Assembly (NCBI GenBank): GCA_027044945.1
Contig: JALUBK010000046.1
Location: 1 to 63,141 of the forward strand
Reading direction: 5' to 3'
Length of the DNA: 63,141 bases
Source of the DNA: Campylobacterales bacterium
GTDB taxonomy: Bacteria > Campylobacterota > Campylobacteria > Campylobacterales > JALSKU01
In this document: positions 57,023 to 63,141 of the stretch, one piece after another
Numbering within the stretch: the first letter of the stretch is position 1
Layout: each line of letters begins with the position of its first letter
Notes under the pieces: model-generated
Databases searched by the model: none
Told to the model about the DNA's origin: nothing
What the model saw: the letters and a program-made list of their open reading frames with translations, nothing else
Made by a program: the position numbers and the translations under genes

Positions 57023-57745
57023 TTATAGTTTAAAATTATTTCCCAAATAATATGTTTTAACTAATTTGTTATTGAATATCTCTTCGGATTTTCCACTTGC
57101 TAACAAAGAACCATCTTTAATAACATAAGCTTTATCACAAATAGAAAGAGTTTCCCGCACATTATGATCAGTAATTAAAATACCTATTTTTAACTTGACT
57201 AATTCTTTTATAATATCTTGAATATCGAAAATTGCAATAGGATCTACACCTGCGAAAGGTTCATCTAAAAGTAAAAATTTTGGCTTCAAGGACAAAGCTC
57301 TTGCTATCTCACATCTTCTTCTCTCACCTCCGCTTAAATTTTGAGCTTTTCTTCTTCTAATAGGCTCTATATTTAAAAGATTTAAAAGTTCTTCAGTTCT
57401 TTTTTCAACCTCTTCTTTTGTTTTATAAATAACTTCACAAGCAAGCATAATATTTTCTTCAACACTTAAATCTTTAAATATACTTGATTCTTGCGGAAGA
57501 TACCCTATACCCTCTTTAGCTCTTTTGTGTAAAGACAAATAAGAGATATCTTTATTATCAAGATATATCTTCCCACTATTTGCCTCAATAAGTCCACAAA
57601 TCATATAAAATATTGTTGTTTTTCCTGCTCCATTTGGGCCTAAAAGACCTACAATTTCTCTACTATTTACTTCAAGTGAAATTTTATTTACAATTTTTGT
57701 TTTTTTTATAATTTTTTCTATTTTATCGACTTTTAATTTATGCAT
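57023..57745 (-). CDS. lptB: LPS export ABC transporter ATP-binding protein LptB
   Basis: ATPase powering LPS transport to the outer surface. The 240-residue protein has Walker A GPNGAGKTT, Q-loop YLPQESSIFKDLSVEENI, signature LSGGERRR, Walker B LLLDEPFAGVDP and the H-loop ITDHNV. The SIFKDLSVEENI string and rpoN linkage point to LptB specifically. ATG overlaps the tsaE stop by eight bases. Confidence 0.95.
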   Translation of the reverse strand: MHKLKVDKIEKIIKKTKIVNKISLEVNSREIVGLLGPNGAGKTTIFYMICGLIEANSGKIYLDNKDISYLSLHKRAKEGIGYLPQESSIFKDLSVEENIMLACEVIYKTKEEVEKRTEELLNLLNIEPIRRRKAQNLSGGERRRCEIARALSLKPKFLLLDEPFAGVDPIAIFDIQDIIKELVKLKIGILITDHNVRETLSICDKAYVIKDGSLLASGKSEEIFNNKLVKTYYLGNNFKL

Positions 57746-58151
57746 TTATAACATACTCTCTTTTTTGATTTTTTGGAATTATTTGAACAGTTATAACTTG
57801 AAATCCATATTTTTTTAACAGTTTTTCAAGATTTTCATCTCCCCATTCTACAAAATGAACACCTTTTTTTTCAAACTCTTCAAATAGCCCTAATGCTAAA
57901 AATTCATTTAATGTTTTATTATAAACATCATAATGAAAAATTTTATCTCCATAGACACTTTGCAACGAAAAAGTAGGACTTGTTACTTCGTCTTTGATAC
58001 CAATATATTTTACATACTCTTTCACAAATGTAGTTTTTCCGCTTCCTAAATCCCCCTGAAGCAAAACTATAATATTTTGATTTTTTATACTATTTTGAAG
58101 TTTTTCTATAACTTTCCAAACTTCATTAATTCCTACAATCATTTTATTCAT
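57738..58151 (-). CDS. tsaE: tRNA threonylcarbamoyladenosine synthesis ATPase TsaE
   Basis: A 137-residue P-loop protein with Walker A GDLGSGKTT, VTSPTFSLQSVYG and the aspartate of Walker B in FHYDVYN. TsaE works with TsaB and TsaD in making t6A37 on tRNAs; the partners are not in the window. ATG overlaps the trpD stop by four bases. Confidence 0.93.
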   Translation of the reverse strand: MNKMIVGINEVWKVIEKLQNSIKNQNIIVLLQGDLGSGKTTFVKEYVKYIGIKDEVTSPTFSLQSVYGDKIFHYDVYNKTLNEFLALGLFEEFEKKGVHFVEWGDENLEKLLKKYGFQVITVQIIPKNQKREYVINA

Positions 58152-59128
58152 AATTTATTGCTAATATCAATAATCTCTTGAAGTTTTTGTATCGCTTTGC
58201 CACTATCTATGGCTTCTTTTGCCATTTCAATACCCTCTTTCATGTCTCTTGCTTTTCCATCTACATATAAAGCACCCGCACTATTTAAAAGAACGATATC
58301 TCTTTTTGCACCTTTTTCTTTTCCACTTAAAATGGATTTTGTTATCAAAGCATTTTGTTTGGAATCTCCACCTTTTATAGTATCTTTTGGATAAAGTTTA
58401 AAACCAAGTTCTTGTGGATCTATAATAAAATCTTTTGTTTTTTTGTCTTTAAGTATTGTGGCATAAGTTATATCGCAAATACTAATTTCGTCCAATCCAT
58501 CTCTACTGCTAACTGCCATGGCTGATTTTGTATCAAGCATACTAAGAGCTGTAACTATTTTATTTAAAAATTCATTGCTAAATACACCAATTAAATATTT
58601 TTTAGCTCCTGCCGGATTTGTCAATGGCCCCAAAATATTAAAAATTGTTCTATGGTTTAAGCTTTTTCTAATTGGCATGATATACTTCATAGCCGGATGA
58701 TGATTGATAGCAAATAAAAAAGTAAATCCACACTCTTTTAGCATAATTGCTTGTTTTTTTATATCAAGATTTAAATTAATCCCTAAAGCCTCCAACATAT
58801 CTGCACTTCCGCTTTTACTAGTTATTGCTCTGTTTCCATGCTTTGCTACAGCACAACCCAACGAAGGCAAAATCAACGCAACAGTGCTTGAAATATTAAA
58901 TGAATTACTCTTATCTCCTCCTGTTCCGACTACATCTATCAATTTATCTTTCAATTCTTCATCAATATCAAGTTTGATAGAATGTTCTCTCATGACTTCC
59001 GTTGCAGCCGCAATTTCTTCTGCACTTTCTCCTTTTTTATATAATTGAACAAGATATTTTTTAGCTGACTGGGCATCCATTTTATTTTCAAAAATATCTT
59101 CAAATTTTTTTTTCGCTTCATCAAACAT
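58148..59128 (-). CDS. trpD: Anthranilate phosphoribosyltransferase
   Basis: Second step of tryptophan synthesis. The 326-residue protein shows DVVGTGGDKSNSFNISSTVALILP (PRPP site), AVAKHGNRAITSKSGSAD, HHPAMKYIMPIRKSL and RTIFNILGPLTNPAG. ATG 59128 chosen with GGAG five bases upstream; a TTG one codon earlier is too close to the site. A stand-alone gene, not fused to trpG. Confidence 0.96.
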   Translation of the reverse strand: MFDEAKKKFEDIFENKMDAQSAKKYLVQLYKKGESAEEIAAATEVMREHSIKLDIDEELKDKLIDVVGTGGDKSNSFNISSTVALILPSLGCAVAKHGNRAITSKSGSADMLEALGINLNLDIKKQAIMLKECGFTFLFAINHHPAMKYIMPIRKSLNHRTIFNILGPLTNPAGAKKYLIGVFSNEFLNKIVTALSMLDTKSAMAVSSRDGLDEISICDITYATILKDKKTKDFIIDPQELGFKLYPKDTIKGGDSKQNALITKSILSGKEKGAKRDIVLLNSAGALYVDGKARDMKEGIEMAKEAIDSGKAIQKLQEIIDISNKL

Positions 59129-59372
59129 CAATTCTCCTTACATATTCATCTTTTTTACTTTTTGGAATACTTTTAGTTGTAGGAATTTGCAAAACTTCAT
59201 ATGTTTCTATTTTTTCAAGATATTTTACCTTTATTATATCTCCTATTTTTACATCTTTTGCAGGTTTTACAACTTTATTGTTTATACTAACAATTCCACT
59301 TTTGCACATATCCTCTGATATGGCTCTTCTTTTTGTAATATTTACACTGTTTAAAAATTTATCTATTCTCAT
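59121..59372 (-). CDS. S4-domain RNA-binding protein (RqcP/Hsp15-like)
   Basis: An 83-residue protein made up of one S4 RNA-binding domain (MRIDKFLNSVNITKRRAISEDMCKSGIVSINNKVVKPAKDVKIGDIIKV). The size and layout resemble RqcP, which works with RqcH in rescue of stalled 50S subunits, or a short Hsp15; which one cannot be decided here. No ribosome site precedes the ATG, and a TAAAAT box lies just seven bases upstream, so the mRNA may be leaderless. Confidence 0.8.
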   Translation of the reverse strand: MRIDKFLNSVNITKRRAISEDMCKSGIVSINNKVVKPAKDVKIGDIIKVKYLEKIETYEVLQIPTTKSIPKSKKDEYVRRIDV

Positions 59373-59379
59373 AATAAGT

Positions 59380-59385
59380 ATTTTA
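59380..59385 (-). promoter_or_regulatory. Possible -10 box for a leaderless S4-gene transcript
   Basis: TAAAAT on the minus strand, ending seven bases before the ATG. A start seven to eight bases downstream would fall on the A of the ATG. No Shine-Dalgarno sequence is present. The wider gap 59373-59493 also carries a plus-strand promoter (59435-59462). Confidence 0.35.
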
Positions 59386-59434
59386 TAAAAAGTTTATATA
59401 AAAAGTGCTTATATGGGTTTAAAAAATAGTTATT

Positions 59435-59462
59435 TTGTTAATTTTTTAAAAAATGGTATAAT
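59435..59462 (+). promoter_or_regulatory. Promoter of the DUF59 gene
   Basis: TTGTTA at 59435-59440, 16 bases, then a perfect TATAAT at 59457-59462. The ATG is 31 bases downstream with AAGGA before it. One of the clearest sigma-70-type pairs in the window. Confidence 0.65.
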
Positions 59463-59493
59463 TTTGAACAAAAAATTACAAAAGGATTAAAAT

Positions 59494-59790
59494 ATGGATT
59501 TTGCAAAAATTATTTCAATAATTGAAGAAGTTCAGCATCCAGCCATTAATGCAAGTCTAACAACTCTTGGTATACTGCAAAATGTAGATATAATTCCTGA
59601 AGAAAATAAAGTAACAGCCACATTTGCTTGGCCATTTGAGGGAATACCGATAAGAGATATGCTCATAAATTCAGTTTCGCAATCTTTAAAAAATTTAAAT
59701 ATAACTTTCGAATTTGACGAAAAAATAATGAGCGAAGGAGAAAGACAAAAATTTTTACAAATAGAAAAGGCTAATTGGAAAGGAATGTAA
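59494..59790 (+). CDS. DUF59/MIP18-like iron-sulfur assembly-type protein
   Basis: A 98-residue protein resembling the DUF59 domain (SufT/PaaD/Mrp N-terminus): IISIIEEVQHPAINASLTTLGILQNVDI, then IPIRDMLINSVSQSLKNL. The usual DUF59 cysteine or histidine core is not evident beyond QHP, so a role in Fe-S assembly is plausible but unproven. ATG with AAGGA upstream; argG follows after 51 bases on the same strand. Confidence 0.65.
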   Translation: MDFAKIISIIEEVQHPAINASLTTLGILQNVDIIPEENKVTATFAWPFEGIPIRDMLINSVSQSLKNLNITFEFDEKIMSEGERQKFLQIEKANWKGM

Positions 59791-59841
59791 TTCTTTGCTA
59801 ATACTTTAAAAATTGTTAAAATAAATTCCATTGGAGAAAAA

Positions 59842-61056
59842 ATGAAAAAAGATGTAAAAAAAGTAGTATTGGCTTATAGCGGAGGGCTTGACACAAGTGT
59901 AATTGTAAAATGGCTTCAAGATGAATACAAAGCAGAAGTTGTAACTTTTACCGCTGATATAGGACAAGGTGAAGAGGTAGAGCCAGCAAGAAAAAAAGCT
60001 TTGGCTTTTGGTATAAAACCTGAAAATATTTTTATAGAAGACTTAACAGAAGAATTTGTTAAAGATTATGTTTTTCCAATGTTTAGAGCAAATGCTATCT
60101 ATGAGGGAGAATATCTTCTTGGAACTTCTATCGCCAGACCTTTAATAGCAAAAAGACAAGTTGAGATAGCTAAAATAACAGGAGCTGATGCAGTCAGTCA
60201 TGGAGCAACCGGCAAAGGAAATGATCAAGTCAGATTTGAACTTGGATATTTAAGTAATGATCCAAATCTTACTGTTATTGCTCCTTGGAGAGAATGGGAT
60301 TTAAACAGTAGAGAAAAACTTTTAGCTTATGCAGAAAAAAATGGTATCCCAATAGAAGGACATGGTCAAAAATCACCATATTCAATGGATGCAAATTTAC
60401 TTCATATTTCTTATGAAGGAGGAATCTTAGAAGACCCAAGTGCAGAACCAGAAGAAAGCATGTGGAGATGGACAAATTCTCTTGAATTTGCACCAAATAA
60501 ACCAGAATATATAGAAATAGGTTTTAAAAATGGAGATCCAATTAGCATCAATGGTGAAAATTTAAGTGCTGGAAAACTTTTGAAAAAGCTTAATGATTTA
60601 GGTTCTACTCATGGCATAGGAAGAGTTGATATGGTTGAAAATAGATTTGTTGGAATGAAAAGCAGAGGTTGCTATGAAACACCGGGAGGAACAATTCTTT
60701 TAAAGGCTCATCGTGCAATAGAAAGTATTACACTTGACAGAGAAGAAGCCCATAGCAAAGATGAAATAATGCCAAAATATGCTACTTTAGTTTATAATGG
60801 TTTTTGGTTTTCTCCAGAAAGAGAAATGCTTCAAGCAGCCATAGACAAAACTCAAAAAAATGTTAATGGGACAGTAAAATTAAAACTTTATAAAGGAAAT
60901 GTTATTGTAGTTGGGAGAAATTCTCCAAATTCACTTTTTAATGCTGCATATTGCACTTTTGAAGAAGATGAAGTTTATAATCAAAAAGATGCTGCAGGTT
61001 TTATAAAACTTAATGCACTCAGATTTATTATAGAAGGCAAAGCAAAAAAACATTAA
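59842..61056 (+). CDS. argG: Argininosuccinate synthase
   Basis: Joins citrulline and aspartate in arginine synthesis. The 404-residue protein starts with [16 protein letters not shown] (PP-loop) and has [42 protein letters not shown] and [18 protein letters not shown]. Length is typical. ATG with GGAG upstream. Its last codons and stop lie in a hairpin shared with the convergent glycosyltransferase. Confidence 0.98.
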   Translation: MKKDVKKVVLAYSGGLDTSVIVKWLQDEYKAEVVTFTADIGQGEEVEPARKKALAFGIKPENIFIEDLTEEFVKDYVFPMFRANAIYEGEYLLGTSIARPLIAKRQVEIAKITGADAVSHGATGKGNDQVRFELGYLSNDPNLTVIAPWREWDLNSREKLLAYAEKNGIPIEGHGQKSPYSMDANLLHISYEGGILEDPSAEPEESMWRWTNSLEFAPNKPEYIEIGFKNGDPISINGENLSAGKLLKKLNDLGSTHGIGRVDMVENRFVGMKSRGCYETPGGTILLKAHRAIESITLDREEAHSKDEIMPKYATLVYNGFWFSPEREMLQAAIDKTQKNVNGTVKLKLYKGNVIVVGRNSPNSLFNAAYCTFEEDEVYNQKDAAGFIKLNALRFIIEGKAKKH

Positions 61057-61086
61057 GAAGAGGTTTTTACCTTTTCTTAATGTTTT
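61047..61086. terminator. Bidirectional terminator between argG and the glycosyltransferase
   Basis: Arms of 17 bases (61047-61063 and 61070-61086), pairing throughout apart from one G-T wobble, with a six-base loop TTTTTA. The stop codons of both genes (argG 61054-61056, glycosyltransferase 61067-61069) are inside it. On the minus strand a run of seven T follows; on the plus strand TTTT closes the stem. Confidence 0.85.
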
Positions 61087-61843
61087 GACAAAATTGTATA
61101 ACTTTTTGATTGTTGTATTTTTTTGCACCTTTCATTAGTATTTCTATTTTTTTTTCTATTACATCTCGCACTTTTTTATCATTTTCAAATTTCAATAATG
61201 ATTTTACATGATATAAATCTATCAATTTGATAGTTTTTGAAAGTTGATCATCTCCTGCATATTTTGTAATAAGTTTTTCATCAATAAGTCCTATTTCAAA
61301 TTTTTTACTTATTCTCAACCAAAAATCATAATCCTCACATACTCTAAAATGTTCATCAAAATATCCCACTTCTTTGAAAATATCACGATGCACAATTACA
61401 CTACTCACTGCTATTTTACAAGTTTGTAAGTTATCATAAAAACACCATCCATTTGGCTTTTTAAGTCTTTTTGGATATTTTATTTCTTTATTTTCTCGTA
61501 TCCATTTTTCTCCTGTATGACAAAATTTTATAGTTGGATATTTTTCTAAAAAATTTAATTGTTTTTGAAGTTTATTTTCACACCAAACATCATCACTGTC
61601 TAAAAAAGCTATCCATTCTCCTTTTGCTTTTTTGATACCTTTATTTCTTGCACAACTGACACCACTATTTTTTTGATAAATATATGTTAGATTAAAATCA
61701 TTTTTAATATTGGAGGTTTCATCAACAGAACCATCATCAACTACTATAATTTCTATATCTTTATAAGTTTGATTTAAAATTGATTTTATAGCTCTTCTTA
61801 AAAGAGAGTAACGATTGAAAGTAGGGATAATAACACTTATCAA
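61067..61843 (-). CDS. Family 2 glycosyltransferase
   Basis: A 258-residue GT-A enzyme: VIIPTFNRYSLLRRAIKSILNQTY, DDGSVDETSN (nucleotide-sugar binding), ARNKGIKKAKGEWIAFLDSDDVW with the DxD metal motif, then a later acceptor-side ED pair (CEDYDFWLRIS). It would add a sugar to LPS or another surface glycan; sugar and acceptor unknown. TTG start after the oxidoreductase gene, with a poorly spaced ribosome site. Isolated from other glycan genes in this window. Confidence 0.9.
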   Translation of the reverse strand: MISVIIPTFNRYSLLRRAIKSILNQTYKDIEIIVVDDGSVDETSNIKNDFNLTYIYQKNSGVSCARNKGIKKAKGEWIAFLDSDDVWCENKLQKQLNFLEKYPTIKFCHTGEKWIRENKEIKYPKRLKKPNGWCFYDNLQTCKIAVSSVIVHRDIFKEVGYFDEHFRVCEDYDFWLRISKKFEIGLIDEKLITKYAGDDQLSKTIKLIDLYHVKSLLKFENDKKVRDVIEKKIEILMKGAKKYNNQKVIQFCQNIKKR

Positions 61844-61849
61844 TTTAGA

Positions 61850-63141
61850 TTATACCTTTTTAAGCATAACTTTTAACTCTTGAAAAACTGCATTATTTCC
61901 TTTCAAAGAACACATTGAAGGAGTTAAATAATTATAATATCTATTTCCCGCATGACACATTAAAGTATCCATTCTCAAATTCATATCAATTTTAACTAAA
62001 AATTCAGCTTTGCCATAATCTGATACAAGTTCTACTTTTTCATCATCTTTAAAACCAAGCAAGGGAGGAATATATAAAAAATTATCTATTTTAAAACTAC
62101 TGTTTAAAGAATTTTTATTTTTTTTGGTAATAAGAAAATATTTTTCATTATCTTTAAAATCATCTTCAAAATCATCTTCAAAATCATCCAAAAAAATAAA
62201 TTTACCATTATCGGTTAAAAAATTATTTTTATATGGAATTTTTGTATATGCTTTGGATATTAAATATCCATCTTTTTTTACAGTATTTGATTCTATTATC
62301 TCTTTTATATAATCTTTTTCACTTTTTATTTTTACATTAAAAAATTTTTGTATAAGATATTTTGTAAATTCATATTCGCTTATGCCGTTACAAGTATCTT
62401 TTTGCTTCGTCATCAATCCAATATACTCATGACCATAATTTGTTTTTACATCATTTTTAGATAAAAAATCAACAGCTGGTATAACTAAATCTGCAAGTTT
62501 TGAAGTTTCATTTTCATACAACCCAAAATATACCACAAATGAACTTTTTTTAAGAGATTCAATAACTTTTTTTGTATTTGGCAAACTAACTGCAGGATTG
62601 GCTCCTTGTATAAAAACTATATTAAATTTTGAAAAATCAACCGTAGGCAAAACTACTGTTTTTGAAAGCTTGGCAATACTGCTTTTAAATCCGTAAAAGC
62701 TATTGGCAAGATAGCTCACGCCACATCCTTCTTGCCCAAAAAGACCAAGCATTGCGGCAAACGAATCAACAGCTCTTAAAACTTGATTTCCTATAAAATA
62801 TTTTTGAACACCAATACCTACCAAAAAAACTATTTTTTTGTTTTTTATAAGATCAATAATTTCCCAAGCTTTATCTATCGCTATATCACACATTTCAGAT
62901 AATTTTTTCATGTGAAAACTCTCAAAGAGATTTACAAAATCATCAAAATTTTCTGTTTTATTTTTTATAAACTCAACATTTTCTCCCTGAGTTATATATA
63001 ATATTCTACTAAGTAATAAAGCTAAATAAAAATCTCCTCTTGGTTTTACTTGTAAATATATATCAGCTTTAAAACTAAGATTTGTTTTATAAGGATCTAT
63101 TATTATCAGTTTCTTATCTTTTAAATATGGCAACATGTGTG
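61850..63141 (-). CDS. Molybdopterin oxidoreductase family protein, C-terminal part (NuoG/formate dehydrogenase-like)
   Basis: The gene enters from beyond the right edge; 430 codons are visible. KKIVFLVGIGVQKYFIG, DSFAAMLGLFGQEGCGVSYL, IVFIQGANPAVSLPNTKKV and ENETSKLADLVIPAVDFL follow the molybdopterin-oxidoreductase pattern of the large NuoG subunit or of formate dehydrogenases. No cofactor-ligand residue can be assigned in this fragment. An ATG at 63136 opens the frame, but codons continue upstream and it is unlikely to be the true start. A 12-base tandem repeat (62156-62191) encodes an acidic DDFE stretch. Confidence 0.75.
   Translation of the reverse strand, partial: HMLPYLKDKKLIIIDPYKTNLSFKADIYLQVKPRGDFYLALLLSRILYITQGENVEFIKNKTENFDDFVNLFESFHMKKLSEMCDIAIDKAWEIIDLIKNKKIVFLVGIGVQKYFIGNQVLRAVDSFAAMLGLFGQEGCGVSYLANSFYGFKSSIAKLSKTVVLPTVDFSKFNIVFIQGANPAVSLPNTKKVIESLKKSSFVVYFGLYENETSKLADLVIPAVDFLSKNDVKTNYGHEYIGLMTKQKDTCNGISEYEFTKYLIQKFFNVKIKSEKDYIKEIIESNTVKKDGYLISKAYTKIPYKNNFLTDNGKFIFLDDFEDDFEDDFKDNEKYFLITKKNKNSLNSSFKIDNFLYIPPLLGFKDDEKVELVSDYGKAEFLVKIDMNLRMDTLMCHAGNRYYNYLTPSMCSLKGNNAVFQELKVMLKKV
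62156..62191 (+). repeat. 12-base tandem repeat inside the molybdopterin oxidoreductase gene
   Basis: Two perfect copies of AAAATCATCTTC (62156-62167, 62168-62179) and a third that diverges in its last three bases. In frame on the minus strand it encodes repeating Asp-Asp-Phe-Glu. As 12 is a multiple of three, copy-number change would alter length without breaking the frame. Confidence 0.75.

Noticed and set aside
62156-62191. CRISPR-like repeats
   Set aside because: Units are directly tandem without spacers, lie in a coding frame, and no cas genes are present.
1-63141. tRNA, rRNA, prophage, insertion sequence or defence island
   Set aside because: All gaps are short (about 125 bases at most) and every long frame fits a chromosomal housekeeping, envelope or motility gene.

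Overview
The window is a gene-dense, very AT-rich chromosomal segment whose gene families and gene order are those of the Campylobacterota (Epsilonproteobacteria). The pointers are a MurF with an N-terminal membrane domain, a DUF2018 protein, a short FlgJ with only the rod-binding domain, the divergent sigma-54 RpoN typical of this group, UbiD-type menaquinone decarboxylase beside hemC, and several runs that, as I remember them, follow Campylobacter jejuni: murF-hydrolase-Phd-ddl-ruvA-fapA/murJ-cysS-pyrD-M16-dapA-SDR; flgI-flgJ-flgM-flgN-flgK; flaG-fliD-fliS-fliT-like; ubiD-hemC-proS-hemA-ispB-DUF2018; rsmH-ftsL/ppiD-ftsA-ftsZ; HIT-trpC-TPR-YkgJ-methyltransferase. Genus and species cannot be fixed from this sequence. 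Arginine is nearly always AGA, and TTG start codons are common.

Layout. 0.1-6.2 kb (minus): pta start, then a cell-wall/DNA-repair run (murF, hydrolase, lone Phd-like regulator, ddl, ruvA, fapA). 6.4-15.5 kb (plus): murJ-cysS, then pyrD-M16 protease-dapA-FabL-like reductase-pgsA-rseP-yggS. 15.5-26.9 kb (minus): gpsA, a stand-alone RCK protein, a voltage-sensor K+ channel, gatB, atpB with a small membrane partner, TIGR02757, and the flagellar run flgI-J-M-N-K with rsmD upstream. 27.0-29.3 kb (plus): flaG-fliD-fliS-fliT-like. 29.4-43.7 kb (minus): ubiD, hemC, a DsbC-like protein, fxsA, proS, hemA, ispB, an exported protein, DUF2018, an RND pump, an ftsL candidate, rsmH, bioA. 43.8-47.7 kb (plus): ppiD-ftsA-ftsZ. 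47.8-55.0 kb (minus): prmC, M48 protease, pyk, HIT, trpC, TPR lipoprotein, YkgJ, methyltransferase. 55.1-55.8 kb (plus): kdsB. 55.8-59.4 kb (minus): rpoN, lptB, tsaE, trpD, S4 protein. 59.5-61.1 kb (plus): DUF59 protein and argG. 61.1-63.1 kb (minus): glycosyltransferase and a truncated molybdopterin oxidoreductase.

How the genes fit together. The window holds envelope construction (MurF, Ddl, MurJ, FtsA/Z/L, KdsB, LptB, PgsA, FabL-like), polar flagellum assembly, and the sigma factor RpoN. One of its likely targets is here too: a clean GG-N10-GC promoter before flgI. Sigma-28-type promoters precede flaG and flgM. The respiratory and haem/menaquinone genes suit a respiring, menaquinone-using bacterium.

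No CRISPR array, prophage, insertion sequence, tRNA, rRNA or clear defence island is present, and no intergenic gap exceeds about 125 bases. I found no convincing previously undescribed multi-gene system. The best second-look items are the regulatory architecture (repeats in front of the lone Phd gene, the flagellar promoters, hairpins that contain stop codons of convergent genes), the channel plus second RCK protein pair, and a possible leaderless S4/RqcP-like mRNA.
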